Shown: positions 10,625 through 22,000 of the stretch, one piece after another | How positions within the stretch are numbered: the stretch's first letter is position 1 | How the letters are laid out: each line of letters opens with the position of its first letter | Origin: Clusia tigrina | Lineage: Eukaryota > Arthropoda > Insecta > Diptera > Clusiidae | Length of the DNA: 64,000 nt | Assembly (NCBI GenBank): GCA_920105625.2 | Contig: OV050032.1 | Coordinates: 19,611,981 to 19,675,980 of the forward strand | Direction: 5' to 3' | Notes under the pieces: generated by a model | The model's input: the letters and a program-made list of their open reading frames with translations, nothing else | The model's database searches: none | What the model was told of the DNA's origin: nothing | Made by a program: the position numbers and the translations under genes

Positions 10625-13619
10625 GCGGTGGTGGCGTTGGCATGTGTGCCAGCCAGGACAACAATGTAAGGCACCTTATTGCTCGGATTGAAGTGAATGG
10701 TTGGAGTCGACTGGAGTAGACTACTGGAGGGGAGTGTATTGTAGTGTAGAGTGGAGTGATTGGGGAAATACCAAAAGCGCTTTCAGGCTTAACCCTTGAG
10801 TAACTCGTTAAAAAATCGTAACAGAATGGAGTGGCATGCTGCGGAGTGGAGCAGCGCGAGCTGAGGCGGTGTGTGGAACGGTCATGGCGCGCGCTTTTTA
10901 TGTGAATGCTATTTTCATGACATTCACATTCCCAGTGGCGCCTCCGCAGCAGATAGCGAAATATTGCAAAGCGCACACTTTGTGTGCGTAAAGTATCCAA
11001 ATGGCTCGGCGGCCGCTCAATTGTGCTTCATTTGGAATTCGGTTGCGCACATTTTTTCACGCTTATTTGAGAATTGCTTTGAAACATAATTTGAGTCCTT
11101 TTCAATTAAAACGAAATCGAGGACGACAGCTATAATGTTGAAGTGTCCTTGAATGACCGACCATTGTCGTAATTATGGCAGTCACCCTCTACCGCTCAAG
11201 TGCCTGAGTGGCTGTCAACTCGTCAAATTTATTAATAATTTCGAAACTACTCATACGTAAAGAATCAACCCCGATTATCCGCGGACAAGTAAAAAACAGA
11301 AATCAACCAAAAGCACCACCCCAAGTCCTAATTTATTATTTAAATATGAGAAAGAAACTCATTCGACACGTAATATTTATATTTGAAATATAAAATAATG
11401 AAGACAGCAGCCGCGCACCAGAGTCACCCCCGTCGAAATAAAATATTTAATATATTATAGATACATATATATATATATATAGAAAACCGGCGGCGGGAAT
11501 AAAGCGCAAGGCAGCCCAAGCAGCAGCAGCCAGAGTCGAGCGCAAAGGAAACTGAAAGCAATGGAATGAAGTGCGATGTGATGCGATGAGCCTGGCCCAC
11601 ATCCACGCAACCAGCACCAACACCAACACCAGCCCCACCCCCACCGTATCCAGAGCCAGCCAGCAGGCAGACAGACAGACCGACCACGAAGGGACACCGG
11701 GTGCGGACGGTTTGAATTTGCTGCGCACGCGTTTTGCGCAGCGGAAAAGTTGACTTGACGTGCGTACATAATTTTTCATTAAAACTTGGCAATAAAACTT
11801 TTTCCTTTTTCCTTCATAGTTGCAGTGAGTTCTTTATTTTTATTTTATATTTTTCATATTTTATACTTTCTGCTCAACTTGCGACCACACAAAAAAAAAG
11901 TGGACACAAATGAGAAACAAAGAAAGCAAACGCCATTTATGACAATTTATGTGCCGTTATTACGAGCTATGCGCTCCCAGCTGCGGGTTGGATCGGGCCG
12001 GACCACACAAAGGAGGGCTGGGCAAACTGCATTTTGCTCTCTCACTCTATTAATTACGAATTACTGCGTACAACGTACGCTGAGGAAACCACAGCAACGC
12101 TTTCGCTCAGTGTAGCGTTAATGATTTTTGCATATTTAAATATTCGACGATGAAATGCACCCTCGAAGATATTTCAGCATATTTCTATTCGTTGCGCAGT
12201 AAAATCAGTGGAAACACATAAACCCAACTGAATCGATGCTGAGCGCACTGGGCACACCCTACACACGACCACCCGTCCACATTCACAATTACAGCCAACA
12301 AAGTGTTATCGAAATGGAGTGAATCCGGCCGAAAAAAGTCCTGTTAGAGATAGTAAAGGTATCTACGAATGGTGTTGAAGCCCGTTTCAAGACATTGCTC
12401 AATGTTCACTTACTTACTTGCTTGCAAAATGAATGTAAGAGTGTGCAGAGCAACTTGAAAGTAATGAGCATAGAAACAGTTGAGTATCGAAGCATACGGA
12501 ACAAAGGTCCTTGCAATATCGAGTGCAACGAGTGTGTCGTACGAATTCCACCATTCTCACATATGCTCGGGTTGGAAAGCCCTGCTTTCAGTTTCAACGA
12601 AAGAGAAAAGTGAATGCTAAAAACACAGCAGATACTTCGTAAGAAAATAACAAAACAGATAGAGTAAGTAGTTGATGTGTTGAATTGTTTCGAAAAGCGC
12701 GGTGGTTGTACTGAACTAGGTGCACTATTAACTGAAACAAACGAAACCATTCGTGCAGGCTGACGTGCCCACTCAGAATGCTTTGACAAAACCGGGCACA
12801 AGACACTGATTTGCAGCTATATTCCGAGCATTAATGGGAAATTATATTATATAAATTCGGAGTAACTCGGAAAGTAATTGCAAAAGTCCTGCGACAGCTC
12901 AAAAGTAACTAGCATTTAGTTCTGGATAGATCACCCACTGCTGGCGCGACTTCAATGCCGAATCTCTCACTGAACTGGGCTCCAGTGATTGTGCGGGATT
13001 GTGCCGACCGTAGCGCATACGAGTAAATCAAAATTATAATAAAATATTGTAAAAAGGAAAAGCAAATGAAACGCAAAATAATAAATACAACAAATGTCTA
13101 CAAGGATACTGGCACAAAATATCAAATAAAGCAGCAGTGGTGGCAGCGGCGGGCGGATAAGGAGACGGAGGCTGCAAAAAATTCATAATAATAAATACAA
13201 TAATATAAAATATTCATGCCGCGCAAAGCTGCTGATGGAAAAAAATTCAATTGTTACCCAACCCAACGCGTCATTTCATGTTAATTCAATACAGCAAGAA
13301 TCCCAGCACACCCACCACCATCAGTACCAACACTGCCAGTACTGCGTATTACTCATCCGCGGTTGTGTTCGGGAACACAAGCCGGAGTACGCGTACATAA
13401 TCATGTGTAAAACAGCGTGTGGTTGTGAAATCCTAATGCCTCTCTGTGTGCGTGTGTGCGTGTGTGACGACCTGTTTCTTTCGCGCGTTTCCTGACACTT
13501 GGCAACACCACCCACGAGCCCACAAATAGACACACGCATACATGGTCAGGCACAAAGGAAGTACCGTTGCCCTAGCTCTCAACAATGCGCTGCAATATTT
13601 AATTGTGTGCAGAAAGTTT
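9952..13619. other. Unannotated stretch
   Basis: No gene recognised. Holds a GT microsatellite (10591-10623), a TA run (about 11464-11480), and GGAGTG-rich DNA near 10690-10860. The larger open frames are proline-, threonine- or cysteine-rich translations of biased sequence and conflict across strands. Confidence 0.5.
10591..10623. repeat. (TA)n(GT)n microsatellite
   Basis: A short TATATA run followed by an uninterrupted GT run, then GGCGGTGGTGGCG. Confidence 0.9.
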
Positions 13620-13883
13620 CTAAAATGGCACTGATTGCGCTCCTGTCGTCACCTCTGTATAGATAACGAACCGTCCTTCCACCTGAGAGTGTCCGTCCAC
13701 CTTGGTGATGACGTTAACGGTGTGCATATGCACGCCAAACACACGAAAATGCTGGGTAAGGATGATTTCGTGTAATTTTTTGGAAGTGCTCTGAGCGGCA
13801 GCAGGATTGATAGACTCCGTCCGCTCGAGACTGCGGCAGAGCTGAGTGACCGCTGGTACAACTACTGCCTGCATCTGTGCCAA
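13620..13883 (-). CDS. Candidate coding exon, unrecognised
   Basis: A minus-strand frame of 87 residues with a fairly ordinary protein composition, including HEIILTQHFRVFGVHMHTV and ITKVDGHSQVEGRFVIY. Third-position GC is about 60% over the last 40 codons before the donor-like site. A donor-like CAGAG|GTGACG lies near 13650, and an acceptor-like CTGCCGCTCAG lies near 13797, so an internal exon of roughly 150 bases is possible. I recognise no family and no neighbouring exon, so chance openness remains the simplest alternative. Confidence 0.25.
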   Translation of the reverse strand: MAQMQAVVVPAVTQLCRSLERTESINPAAAQSTSKKLHEIILTQHFRVFGVHMHTVNVITKVDGHSQVEGRFVIYTEVTTGAQSVPF

Positions 13884-15840
13884 TCAATGCAGCCGCATTG
13901 CAACGGGTACGTTATAGGGGAAAAGCATAAATAAATAACAGCTCACTTAATCATAAACCGTGCTGCCCCGGGCGGCTCCACCAGCTCCGTCGCTCCACCA
14001 CACAGACAACTTGATGCAAGTGGTTCGGTTTCTTTACGACCACACTTCCAAAGAACCGAATTTCAGAAACTTTTATTTTAACACAAACTTGCGTCTTCGC
14101 CACAAACAAAGACACACACACGCACTGCCGCTGCCGAACACTGCAACTCACACCTACAGCAGGATGGCTGATATAACAGTACTATCAGCACTCGAAATAA
14201 ATGTAAATTCCAATGAAAACAGCAATCGCTTTTCGTGAGTGGAGGCATTGGCACATCCCTCAGTTTAGGCGAGTCTAACAAATTCCATTGAGGTCGAAAA
14301 TTGTTCAGAAACATTTAAGTTTTCGAATGCGATATGGGAACATATTTCCTTGGCAGTCCGCTTTATGTGTCCAACTATGAATCAGTAATTATATAAAATA
14401 GAGGTCTGCTAGTTAAGTCAGGAAAGAAAAACGGTATAGACACGGAAACCACCAATCTACCTATTCATAGACATCAGAGTATCCAAAGTACTCATTCTCA
14501 AACCTCAAATCTCTCAAACAAACCCTGAAAACAGGATTCAGAAAAGGACAAATTTTAGTAAAATAACCGAAACAACCGAAAAAAACAACAGCCCGAAAGT
14601 ATGCAACGAGTTGTGTGCATTTAAGAGCAAAAATTGTGTTTGACGTTCGCGCGGATGTCGTTTCGGAGCTAAAAAGCTAACCAGGAAACGTTTCCCATTT
14701 CTGAAATTAGAAATAATTGCATAATTATTCCTTATGTAATTCATTAAATTAAAAAAAAATCATACAAATATCCTTCGGCTTCGGACACACAAATAGCAGA
14801 TGCCTGGGGTGCGAAGCCCCAATGGACATGGTCGGTTCAATTGTCTTTTATAGTGTTTTATATTTGAGTCGAATGTCCTATCGATAGTTATAGTAAGGTA
14901 GATATTTGCCAAAACACCCCACATACAAATGCTTAGATTTGCCGGAGAACGCTACTGTTGAATTTGAGCGGCACAACTTACAAATCAGCTTTCGTGCTTA
15001 TCATCAGAATCAGAGAATCAGCGCGCCCAGATAAAAGTCCGGTATTTCCAGCATTCGACTTCTGGTTTTTTACGGGAACAGAGTACTGTACTCTGCTGCT
15101 ATTCCTCCCAATGTTGCAACTGGCCCTGTTTCCCTCAACATACGGCATTGTGAAATCCATTTTGTGTTCGCGGCGACTCACAAGGATCTGTTCACCTGTA
15201 CAGACGCTGACAACATTGTGTGGAAGTGCGCACGGCGTTTTTCACATTTTTACGAGCATGTGCGCAAAAATATATTTTTATTGTCATTCCTTTAATTTAT
15301 TTGCTGGTGGAGTGGGGCGCCCTGAGTCAGGGGCAATATTTGGCAATGTTGCAAGCTTTGCATTTAATCACAATCTTTTCTACAATTCAGTGGTAATCCA
15401 GAGCCGACTCAGCCCACTGTGTTTTGCTGCACTGTGTTGTGTCTGCAGCTGTGTTTTGCTGCGGAGGTAGCATGCAAACTTGATGATGACTGCTTGACAG
15501 AGGAACAAGGATGTGCACTCTGGGCCAACGCAAGGTGCCGGCAGCCATGCAGGCAGACATCCCCGGGAATGTGTCAATTATGTACAATTAATTGAGTTAG
15601 GCGAGCAGCAGTTGCACCCACTCCAGAATTAAAAGCACATTACTTAGTTCCAATTCAAATTGCGTGGCGTTCTTGTCCGCCGGAGTACAGAACTAATCAG
15701 TTGTCAATGAAAACAATCCACTTGTCAAAAGCACAACTGTATCTCTTGAAGCAGCTAATTGCGGCGGGCATAATTTGTAGCAAAGAGCGCAGCAGAAGAA
15801 TGTGCCGCAGGAATGCTGTGGGCTGTACTCCTTCACGGGG
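13884..15840. other. Unannotated stretch
   Basis: No gene recognised. A plus-strand frame of 170 residues (14958-15470) is open but shows no domain, and its Cys/Phe/Leu-rich composition looks random. Confidence 0.5.
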
Positions 15841-15849
15841 TGGGCAAGA

Positions 15850-16790
15850 GTTTCCTCACTCGCGTTTCTAGGTCACCGACCTTGAGCATGTTGTTCGTTC
15901 CATCTTTTTCGGTGCATGATACAGACCAAAACGTATCTTGCTACATCACAGACATCTTGTGAGCCAAGCATGTATCGGATGCTGGGGTTATTTTTTCTTT
16001 CATATACCTCTCAAGCATGTGCCTTGCATACGTAAATCTGGCGCATTCCATCAAGGCGTGTTCTGCATTTTCATAACTGCCAGCACAATATACATAGGCA
16101 GTCTTCAAGCCTCTACTTGTGCAGATAAGATCGAAAGCATCCGTGTCCTGACATGAATTCAGTTAGATGGTAGTTCACTTCACCGTGTCTTCTAGCAATA
16201 CTTAGTGGGATATCTGGAATCGTCTCATTAGGCTAGTGGTCTTTTTGTTGTGTATCTGCGGCCAAGAGGGTTTATTCTTCGCAAGATTCAACTTATGTAT
16301 CTTGTCAAGAATAAACCTTCTTAGGCCGTGCTCAGCGCATGTACAATTCACATAAGCTAAAATACATATTTTGCGCCTACTTGTGGATCCCCACGTTCGC
16401 CATATTTCCCTCTTTACCCAAGTGTTGATATAAGTTAACAGTTCATGATTCTAGCGGGTTTTTGAGGTGTTATCCCATTTGTGCTGTCATATCACAACCG
16501 GCTCCTCTGCAGAGTGTCTTTCTCGCTACAATATCGGCTGGACTGCAATTGACAACGAAGATAGCCCCATACTGTCCTAAATACGCAACTCACCGTAATT
16601 GATGCCATCCTGTATACGGACTGCATCCTTCATATACGGCCTGTGTTTGATAACTGGGGCTCATATAAGCACAGCATATTGGAGAGCCTATAAGAGAGCT
16701 TTGTGACGCTGGTCAGAAGGTTTCCTATGGGCTGTTTAGGACCACCTACATAAGGTGTAAGCCTTATCACAGACTTTTGATACTTCATCG
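15850..16790 (-). pseudogene. Decayed R1-clade retrotransposon ORF2 fragment
   Basis: The minus strand, read across several stops and frameshifts, gives patches homologous to the intact R1-clade copy at 5971-7157. GGPKQPIGNLLTSVTK matches its GGPNQSRRLLLAEVTQ region, and HGEVNYHLTEFMSGHGCFRS matches HGDVDFYMTQFLSGHGCFRE. The order is the same (RT thumb, then the C-terminal region), so about 900 bases of one ancient insertion survive. The 5' side ends beside TATA/GTGTGT microsatellite DNA at about 16795-16860. No target duplication or poly-A tail is visible, as expected for an old copy. Confidence 0.8.
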
Positions 16791-16794
16791 CTGA

Positions 16795-16860
16795 TATATC
16801 TCATATATACATATATGTGTGTGTGTTTTTGAGTGTTGGTGTGTGTGTGTGTGCCTGTGT
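16795..16860. repeat. (TA)(GT) compound microsatellite
   Basis: TATATACATATATGTGTGTGTG, then two further GT blocks separated by TTTTTGAGTGTTG. It abuts the truncated end of the R1-clade relic. Confidence 0.85.
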
Positions 16861-18040
16861 ACACGATCAACAGTGTGGTCTCAGTGCCTCATCGTATTCG
16901 GTTCTAATCATCATAATTCCGCTGCAGCGGCCGCCACACTGAATGAATGTGCCTTTGCGCAATGCTGCATGTCTACAATTCAAATTTATTATTTAGCGGA
17001 TGTTTAATTGTATCTATTTAATTCTGTTATAGTTGTAGACTTTTCATTTGAATTGTAGTTTTTATTTTTCCTTTCACATACGCGGCTGTGTGAGTTCAGT
17101 TTTTTGTTTTTTATTTCTTTTGAATTTATGATAAACCTCGACACACAGCAATCCGAGTATGACAGCGGAGCGGCGAAGCGGTTGAGCTCTTGCGCGCAGG
17201 CAGAGGCAGAGGCAGAGGGAGAGGGAAAGACAGAGACAATGCCAGCGGCAGTGGCAGCAACTGTTGCAGCAGTTGCAGCCGCACCAGCGCACGAACGACT
17301 GTTCGCAGCCACACCGGAGAAAAACAATTAAACTAAATTTAAATTATATGTAATGTGTTTTAGTTTTCATTTTATTTTTCCATTGTAGACATTTGCCATA
17401 ATTATACAAAAAGAGAAAAACACACACATACACTCATGTATGTAGAGTAGTCGCTCGCTCGCAGCATATGAGGCCGGCGAACGGAACACGCGCGGCAAGC
17501 GGACGGCGACTAAGTAGATGCAACATTTTTATTGCTGCTAGTACTGACGCAGTGTAATTCCCACTTAGCGAGAGGATGTGATGCAACGATGTGTTGCTGC
17601 CGCTGCTCGCTTCGTACGAAAAGTACAAATACGATAATTCATGCACACACTAAAGTGGAGCAAGTAGTTGCTACACGGCCAGCAGCGTGCGGCTGTGGGT
17701 GGGGTGTCGACGTCGTCTCGGTGTCGGTGTCGATGTCGATGCTGGTTTCGGCCGCCTCATCAAGTGAGATACCAAATGCCGTAATTTATTGTAAATGAAA
17801 AATTCAACGAATCTGACAAAGCCTTCATGAACTGCGATTTGTGGGCGGAGGGGCCGCAAGGGGCTCTGGATTACAATCGAACTTGCGGAAAACTATGATC
17901 TGCTTGAACTGGCAGCATGCAATCATCCCTGTCTAAGCAGGCCCACTACATGTGCATGGACTGATGTGGTGGGTCAGTGTATTCACTGGAAAACTTAATA
18001 AATATATTGTAATACTGAGTGAGTGATTTGCCTGCTTTAT
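16861..18040. other. Unannotated stretch
   Basis: No gene recognised. Includes a purine-rich GGCAGA/GGGAGA run near 17198-17240 and a GTCGGTGTCGATGTCGATG run near 17717-17740. Overlapping frames on both strands are low-complexity. Confidence 0.5.
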
Positions 18041-18190
18041 CTGGCAATCCATATACTCATAACAGAGTCTGGGGGGCTCATTTCCCATATACTCGTAACA
18101 AAGTTTTGAAGCGATAGTTTGCCAAGTACTCGTAACAGTATTCCGGACGGCAACGTTTTCCTGTTTCCCATATACTCGTAACAGAGTTCG
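18041..18190. repeat. Four spaced copies of a TACTCGTAACA motif
   Basis: The core (CC)ATATACTCRTAACAGAG occurs at about 18049-18067, 18085-18104, 18125-18138 (degenerate) and 18168-18186, at intervals of roughly 37-45 bases. The spacers are not alike, so this is a cluster of a short motif rather than a simple tandem repeat. Function unknown. Confidence 0.6.
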
Positions 18191-18308
18191 AGTGCGCCTT
18201 GATTCCTTAAACAACGAGTATGAACGGCTGAACGGCATTTACAGCGATTTTATGTTGCTTAGACACACAAATTATCTCATTCGCTCCTCCACGATTTCCT
18301 GAAGATTT

Positions 18309-18321
18309 CCTGTCCCACTAT
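18309..18321. repeat. Target-site duplication, left copy (SINE)
   Basis: CCTGTCCCACTAT, repeated exactly at 18484-18496. It adjoins the ATT-repeat tail of the SINE. Confidence 0.85.
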
Positions 18322-18483
18322 TATTATTATTATTATTATTATATCTTACACCATAATTAATTATGAATGCAAGGTGTTGGGGGAATGAGTACTAGCTACA
18401 GAGGCTTTCGACTCGAAGAGAAAATAATTTTATAAAAAGAAGCATTTTGGAGACCAAGCCCGTGGCAGGATTTGAACCTGCGA
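18322..18483 (-). mobile_element. 5'-truncated tRNA-derived SINE
   Basis: A 162-bp insertion between perfect 13-bp duplications. On the minus strand it starts within a tRNA-like head at GTCGCAGGTTCAAATCCTGC. GTTCAAATC fits the RNA polymerase III B-box consensus GWTCRANNC. It continues through CACGGGCTTGGTCTCC and a ~100-base tRNA-unrelated body and ends in a (TAA)n tail (ATT repeats at 18322-18341). The A-box half is missing because of 5' truncation. A related piece lies at 31940-32062, and an A-box-containing head at 32598-32655. SINEs depend on LINE machinery for copying. Confidence 0.8.
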
Positions 18484-18496
18484 CCTGTCCCACTAT
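18484..18496. repeat. Target-site duplication, right copy (SINE)
   Basis: CCTGTCCCACTAT, identical to 18309-18321. Confidence 0.85.
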
Positions 18497-19062
18497 AACA
18501 TGTGGGAATACTTCGCTTTCCTTTACAGTGCGAAGGGAAGGCCAATGCCCCTAAATGAGACTCGGGTATGCTTAAAATTTGGGACTTAGAGACCAAATTT
18601 AAAGAGCTCGGTGGAAGAGAAGAAGAGAAGTAAACTATTTTTCCTTTCGTGTTCCTTTATTTAGGTGGACCACCACAATGCAGCTTCATTCTTGAGTGTT
18701 GTCGTGCCCGCTCGCAGCCCATGATACATTTCGTCCCTTGAGCTCTTTTTATTATGTTCATAAGAACAAATAAAATTTTAATGTATACGAGTATCACACG
18801 AGCTCGCACACATTTTTCCACTTTTGAAGCCACCTGGGTAGGTGCATTCACACGACCAATTCTTGTGAGGAGATTTTCCTGGAATTTTGGATCTCAGCAT
18901 TTTCCAGCACACGCTTTCTCCGCGAGATGATCTTTTGAGGTGTGTGTGTTTAGGTTGCGTACAATCTGGAGCAATAAAAGAGCATTATTTTTACATCAAG
19001 TGTAATAAAAAAGAAACGAACGATGTGTGCAACGGCGTGTTGCAAGCTTCCACTTGCAAGTG
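18497..19062. other. Unannotated stretch before the satellite
   Basis: No gene seen. The satellite begins abruptly after CACTTGCAAGTG at 19051-19062, itself a perfect 12-base palindrome. Confidence 0.5.
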
Positions 19063-22000
19063 CCCGATTGAGATACAAAATATTGGTTTAATATAGAAAA
19101 CTCGTGAATGAGTCCCCGACTGAGATACAAAATATTGGTTTAATATAGAAAACTCGTCAATGAGTCCCCGACTGAGATACAAAATATTGGTTTTATATAG
19201 AAAACTCGTGAATGACTCCCCGACTGAGATGCAAAATATTTGTTTAATATAGAAAACTCGTGAATGAGTCCCCGACTAAGATGCAAAATATTGGTTTTAT
19301 ATAGAAAACTCGTGAATGAGTCCCCGACTGAGATGCAAAATATTGGTTTAATATAGAAAATTCGTGAATGAGTCCCCGACTGAGATGCAAAATATTGGTT
19401 TTATATAGAAAACTCGTGAATGAGTCCCCGACTGAGATGCAAAATATTGGTTTTATATAGAAAACTCGTGAATGAGTCCCCGACTGAGATGCAAAATATT
19501 GGTTTTATATAGAAAACTCGTGAATGAGTCCCCGACTGAGATATAAAATATTGGTTTAATATAGAAAACTCGTGAATGAGTCCCCGACTGAGATGCAAAA
19601 TATTGGTTTAATATAGAAAACTCGTGAATGCGTCCCCGACTGAGATATAAAATATTGGTTTTGTATAGAAAATTCGCGAATGAGCCCTCGACTGAGATGC
19701 AAAATATTGGTTTTATATAGAAAACTCGTGAATGAGTCCCCGACTGAGATACAAAATATTGGTTTAATATAGAAAACTCGTCAATGAGTCCCCGACTGAG
19801 ATGCAAAATATTGGTTTTATATAGAAAACTCGTGAATGAGTCCCCGACTGAGATACAAAATATTGGTTTAATATAGAAAACTCGTGAATGAGTCCCCGAC
19901 TGAGATACAAAATATTGGTTTAATATAGAAAACTCGTCAATGAGTCCCCGACTGAGATACAAAATATTGGTTTTGTATAGAAAATTCGTGAATGAGTCCC
20001 CGACTAAGATGCAAAATATTGGTTTAATATAGAAAACTCGTGAATGAGTCCCCGACTGAGATACAAAATATTGGTTTAATATAGAAAACTCGTCAATGAG
20101 TCCCCGACTGAGATGCAAAATATTGGTTTTATATAGAAAACTCGTGAATGAGTCCCCGACTGAGATACAAAATATTGGTTTTGTATAGAAAATTCGTGAA
20201 TGAGTCCTCGACAGAGATGCAAAATATTGGTTTTATATAGAAAATTCGTGAATGAGTCCCCGACTGAGATACAAAATATTGGTTTAATATAGAAAACTCG
20301 TGAATGAGTCCCCGACTGAGATACAAAATATTGGTTTAATATAGAAAACTCGTCAATGAGTCCCCGACTGAGATACAAAATATTGGTTTTGTATAGAAAA
20401 TTCGTGAATGAGTCCCCGACTGAGATACAAAATATTGGTTTAATATAGAAAACTCGTGAATGAGTCCCCGACTGAGATATAAAATATTGGTTTTGTATAG
20501 AAAATTCGCGAATGAGCCCTCGACTGAGATGCAAAATATTGGTTTTATATAGAAAACTCGTGAATGAGTCCCCGACTGAGATACAAAATATTGGTTTAAT
20601 ATAGAAAACTCGTCAATGAGTCCCCGACTGAGATGCAAAATATTGGTTTTATATAGAAAACTCGTGAATGAGTCCCCGACTGAGATACAAAATATTGGTT
20701 TTGTATAGAAAATTCGTGAATGAGTCCTCGACAGAGATGCAAAATATTGGTTTTATATAGAAAATTCGTGAATGAGTCCCCGACTGAGATACAAAATATT
20801 GGTTTAATATAGAAAACTCGTGAATGAGTCCCCGACTGAGATACAAAATATTGGTTTAATATAGAAAACTCGTCAATGAGTCCCCGACTGAGATACAAAA
20901 TATTGGTTTTGTATAGAAAATTCGTGAATGAGTCCCCGACTAAGATGCAAAATATTGGTTTAATATAGAAAACTCGTGAATGAGTCCCCGACTGAGATAC
21001 AAAATATTGGTTTAATATAGAAAACTCGTCAATGAGTCCCCGACTGAGATGCAAAATATTGGTTTTATATAGAAAACTCGTGAATGAGTCCCCGACTGAG
21101 ATGCAAAATATTGGTTTTGTATAGAAAATTCGTGAATGAGTCCTCGACAGAGATGCAAAATATTGGTTTTATATAGAAAATTCGTGAATGAGTCCCCGAC
21201 TGAGATACAAAATATTGGTTTAATATAGAAAACTCGTGAATGAGTCCCCGACTGAGATACAAAATATTGGTTTTATATAGAAAACTCGTGAATGAGTCCC
21301 CGACTGAGATACAAAATATTGGTTTAATATAGAAAACTCGTGAATGAGTCCCCGACTGAGATACAAAATATTGGTTTTATATAGAAAACTCGTGAATGAG
21401 TCCCCGACTGAGATACAAAATATTGGTTTTGTATAGAAAATTCGTGAATGAGTCCCCGACTGAGATACAAAATATTGGATTAATATAGAAAACTCGTGAA
21501 TGAGTCCCCGACTGAGATGCAAAATATTGGTTTAATATAGAAAACTCGTGAATGCGTCCCCGACTGAGATATAAAATATTGGGTTTGTATAGAAAATTCG
21601 TGAATGAGTCCCCGACTGAGATGCAAAATTTGGTTTTATATAGAAAACTCGTGAATGAGTCCCCGACTGAGATGCAAAATATTGGTTTTATATAGAAAAC
21701 TCGTGAATGAGTCCCCGACTGAGATACAAAATATTGGTTTAATATAGAAAACTCGTGAATGAGTCCCCGACTGAGATATAAAATATTGGTTTTGTATAGA
21801 AAATTCGTGAATGAGTCCTCGACTGAGATGCAAAATATTGGTTTTATATAGAAAACTCGTGAATGAGTCCCCGACTGAGATACAAAATATTGGTTTAATA
21901 TAGAAAACTCGTGAATGAGTCCCCGACTGAGATATAAAATATTGGTTTTGTATAGAAAATTCGTGAATGAGTCCCCGACTGAGATACAAAATATTGGTTT

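Noticed and set aside
14958..15470. A 170-residue plus-strand frame.
   Set aside because: No recognisable domain, Cys/Phe/Leu-rich random-looking composition, and no supporting signals.
18461..18500. A functional tRNA gene suggested by the B-box sequence.
   Set aside because: There is no A-box or acceptor stem; target duplications and a TAA tail show it is a truncated SINE.
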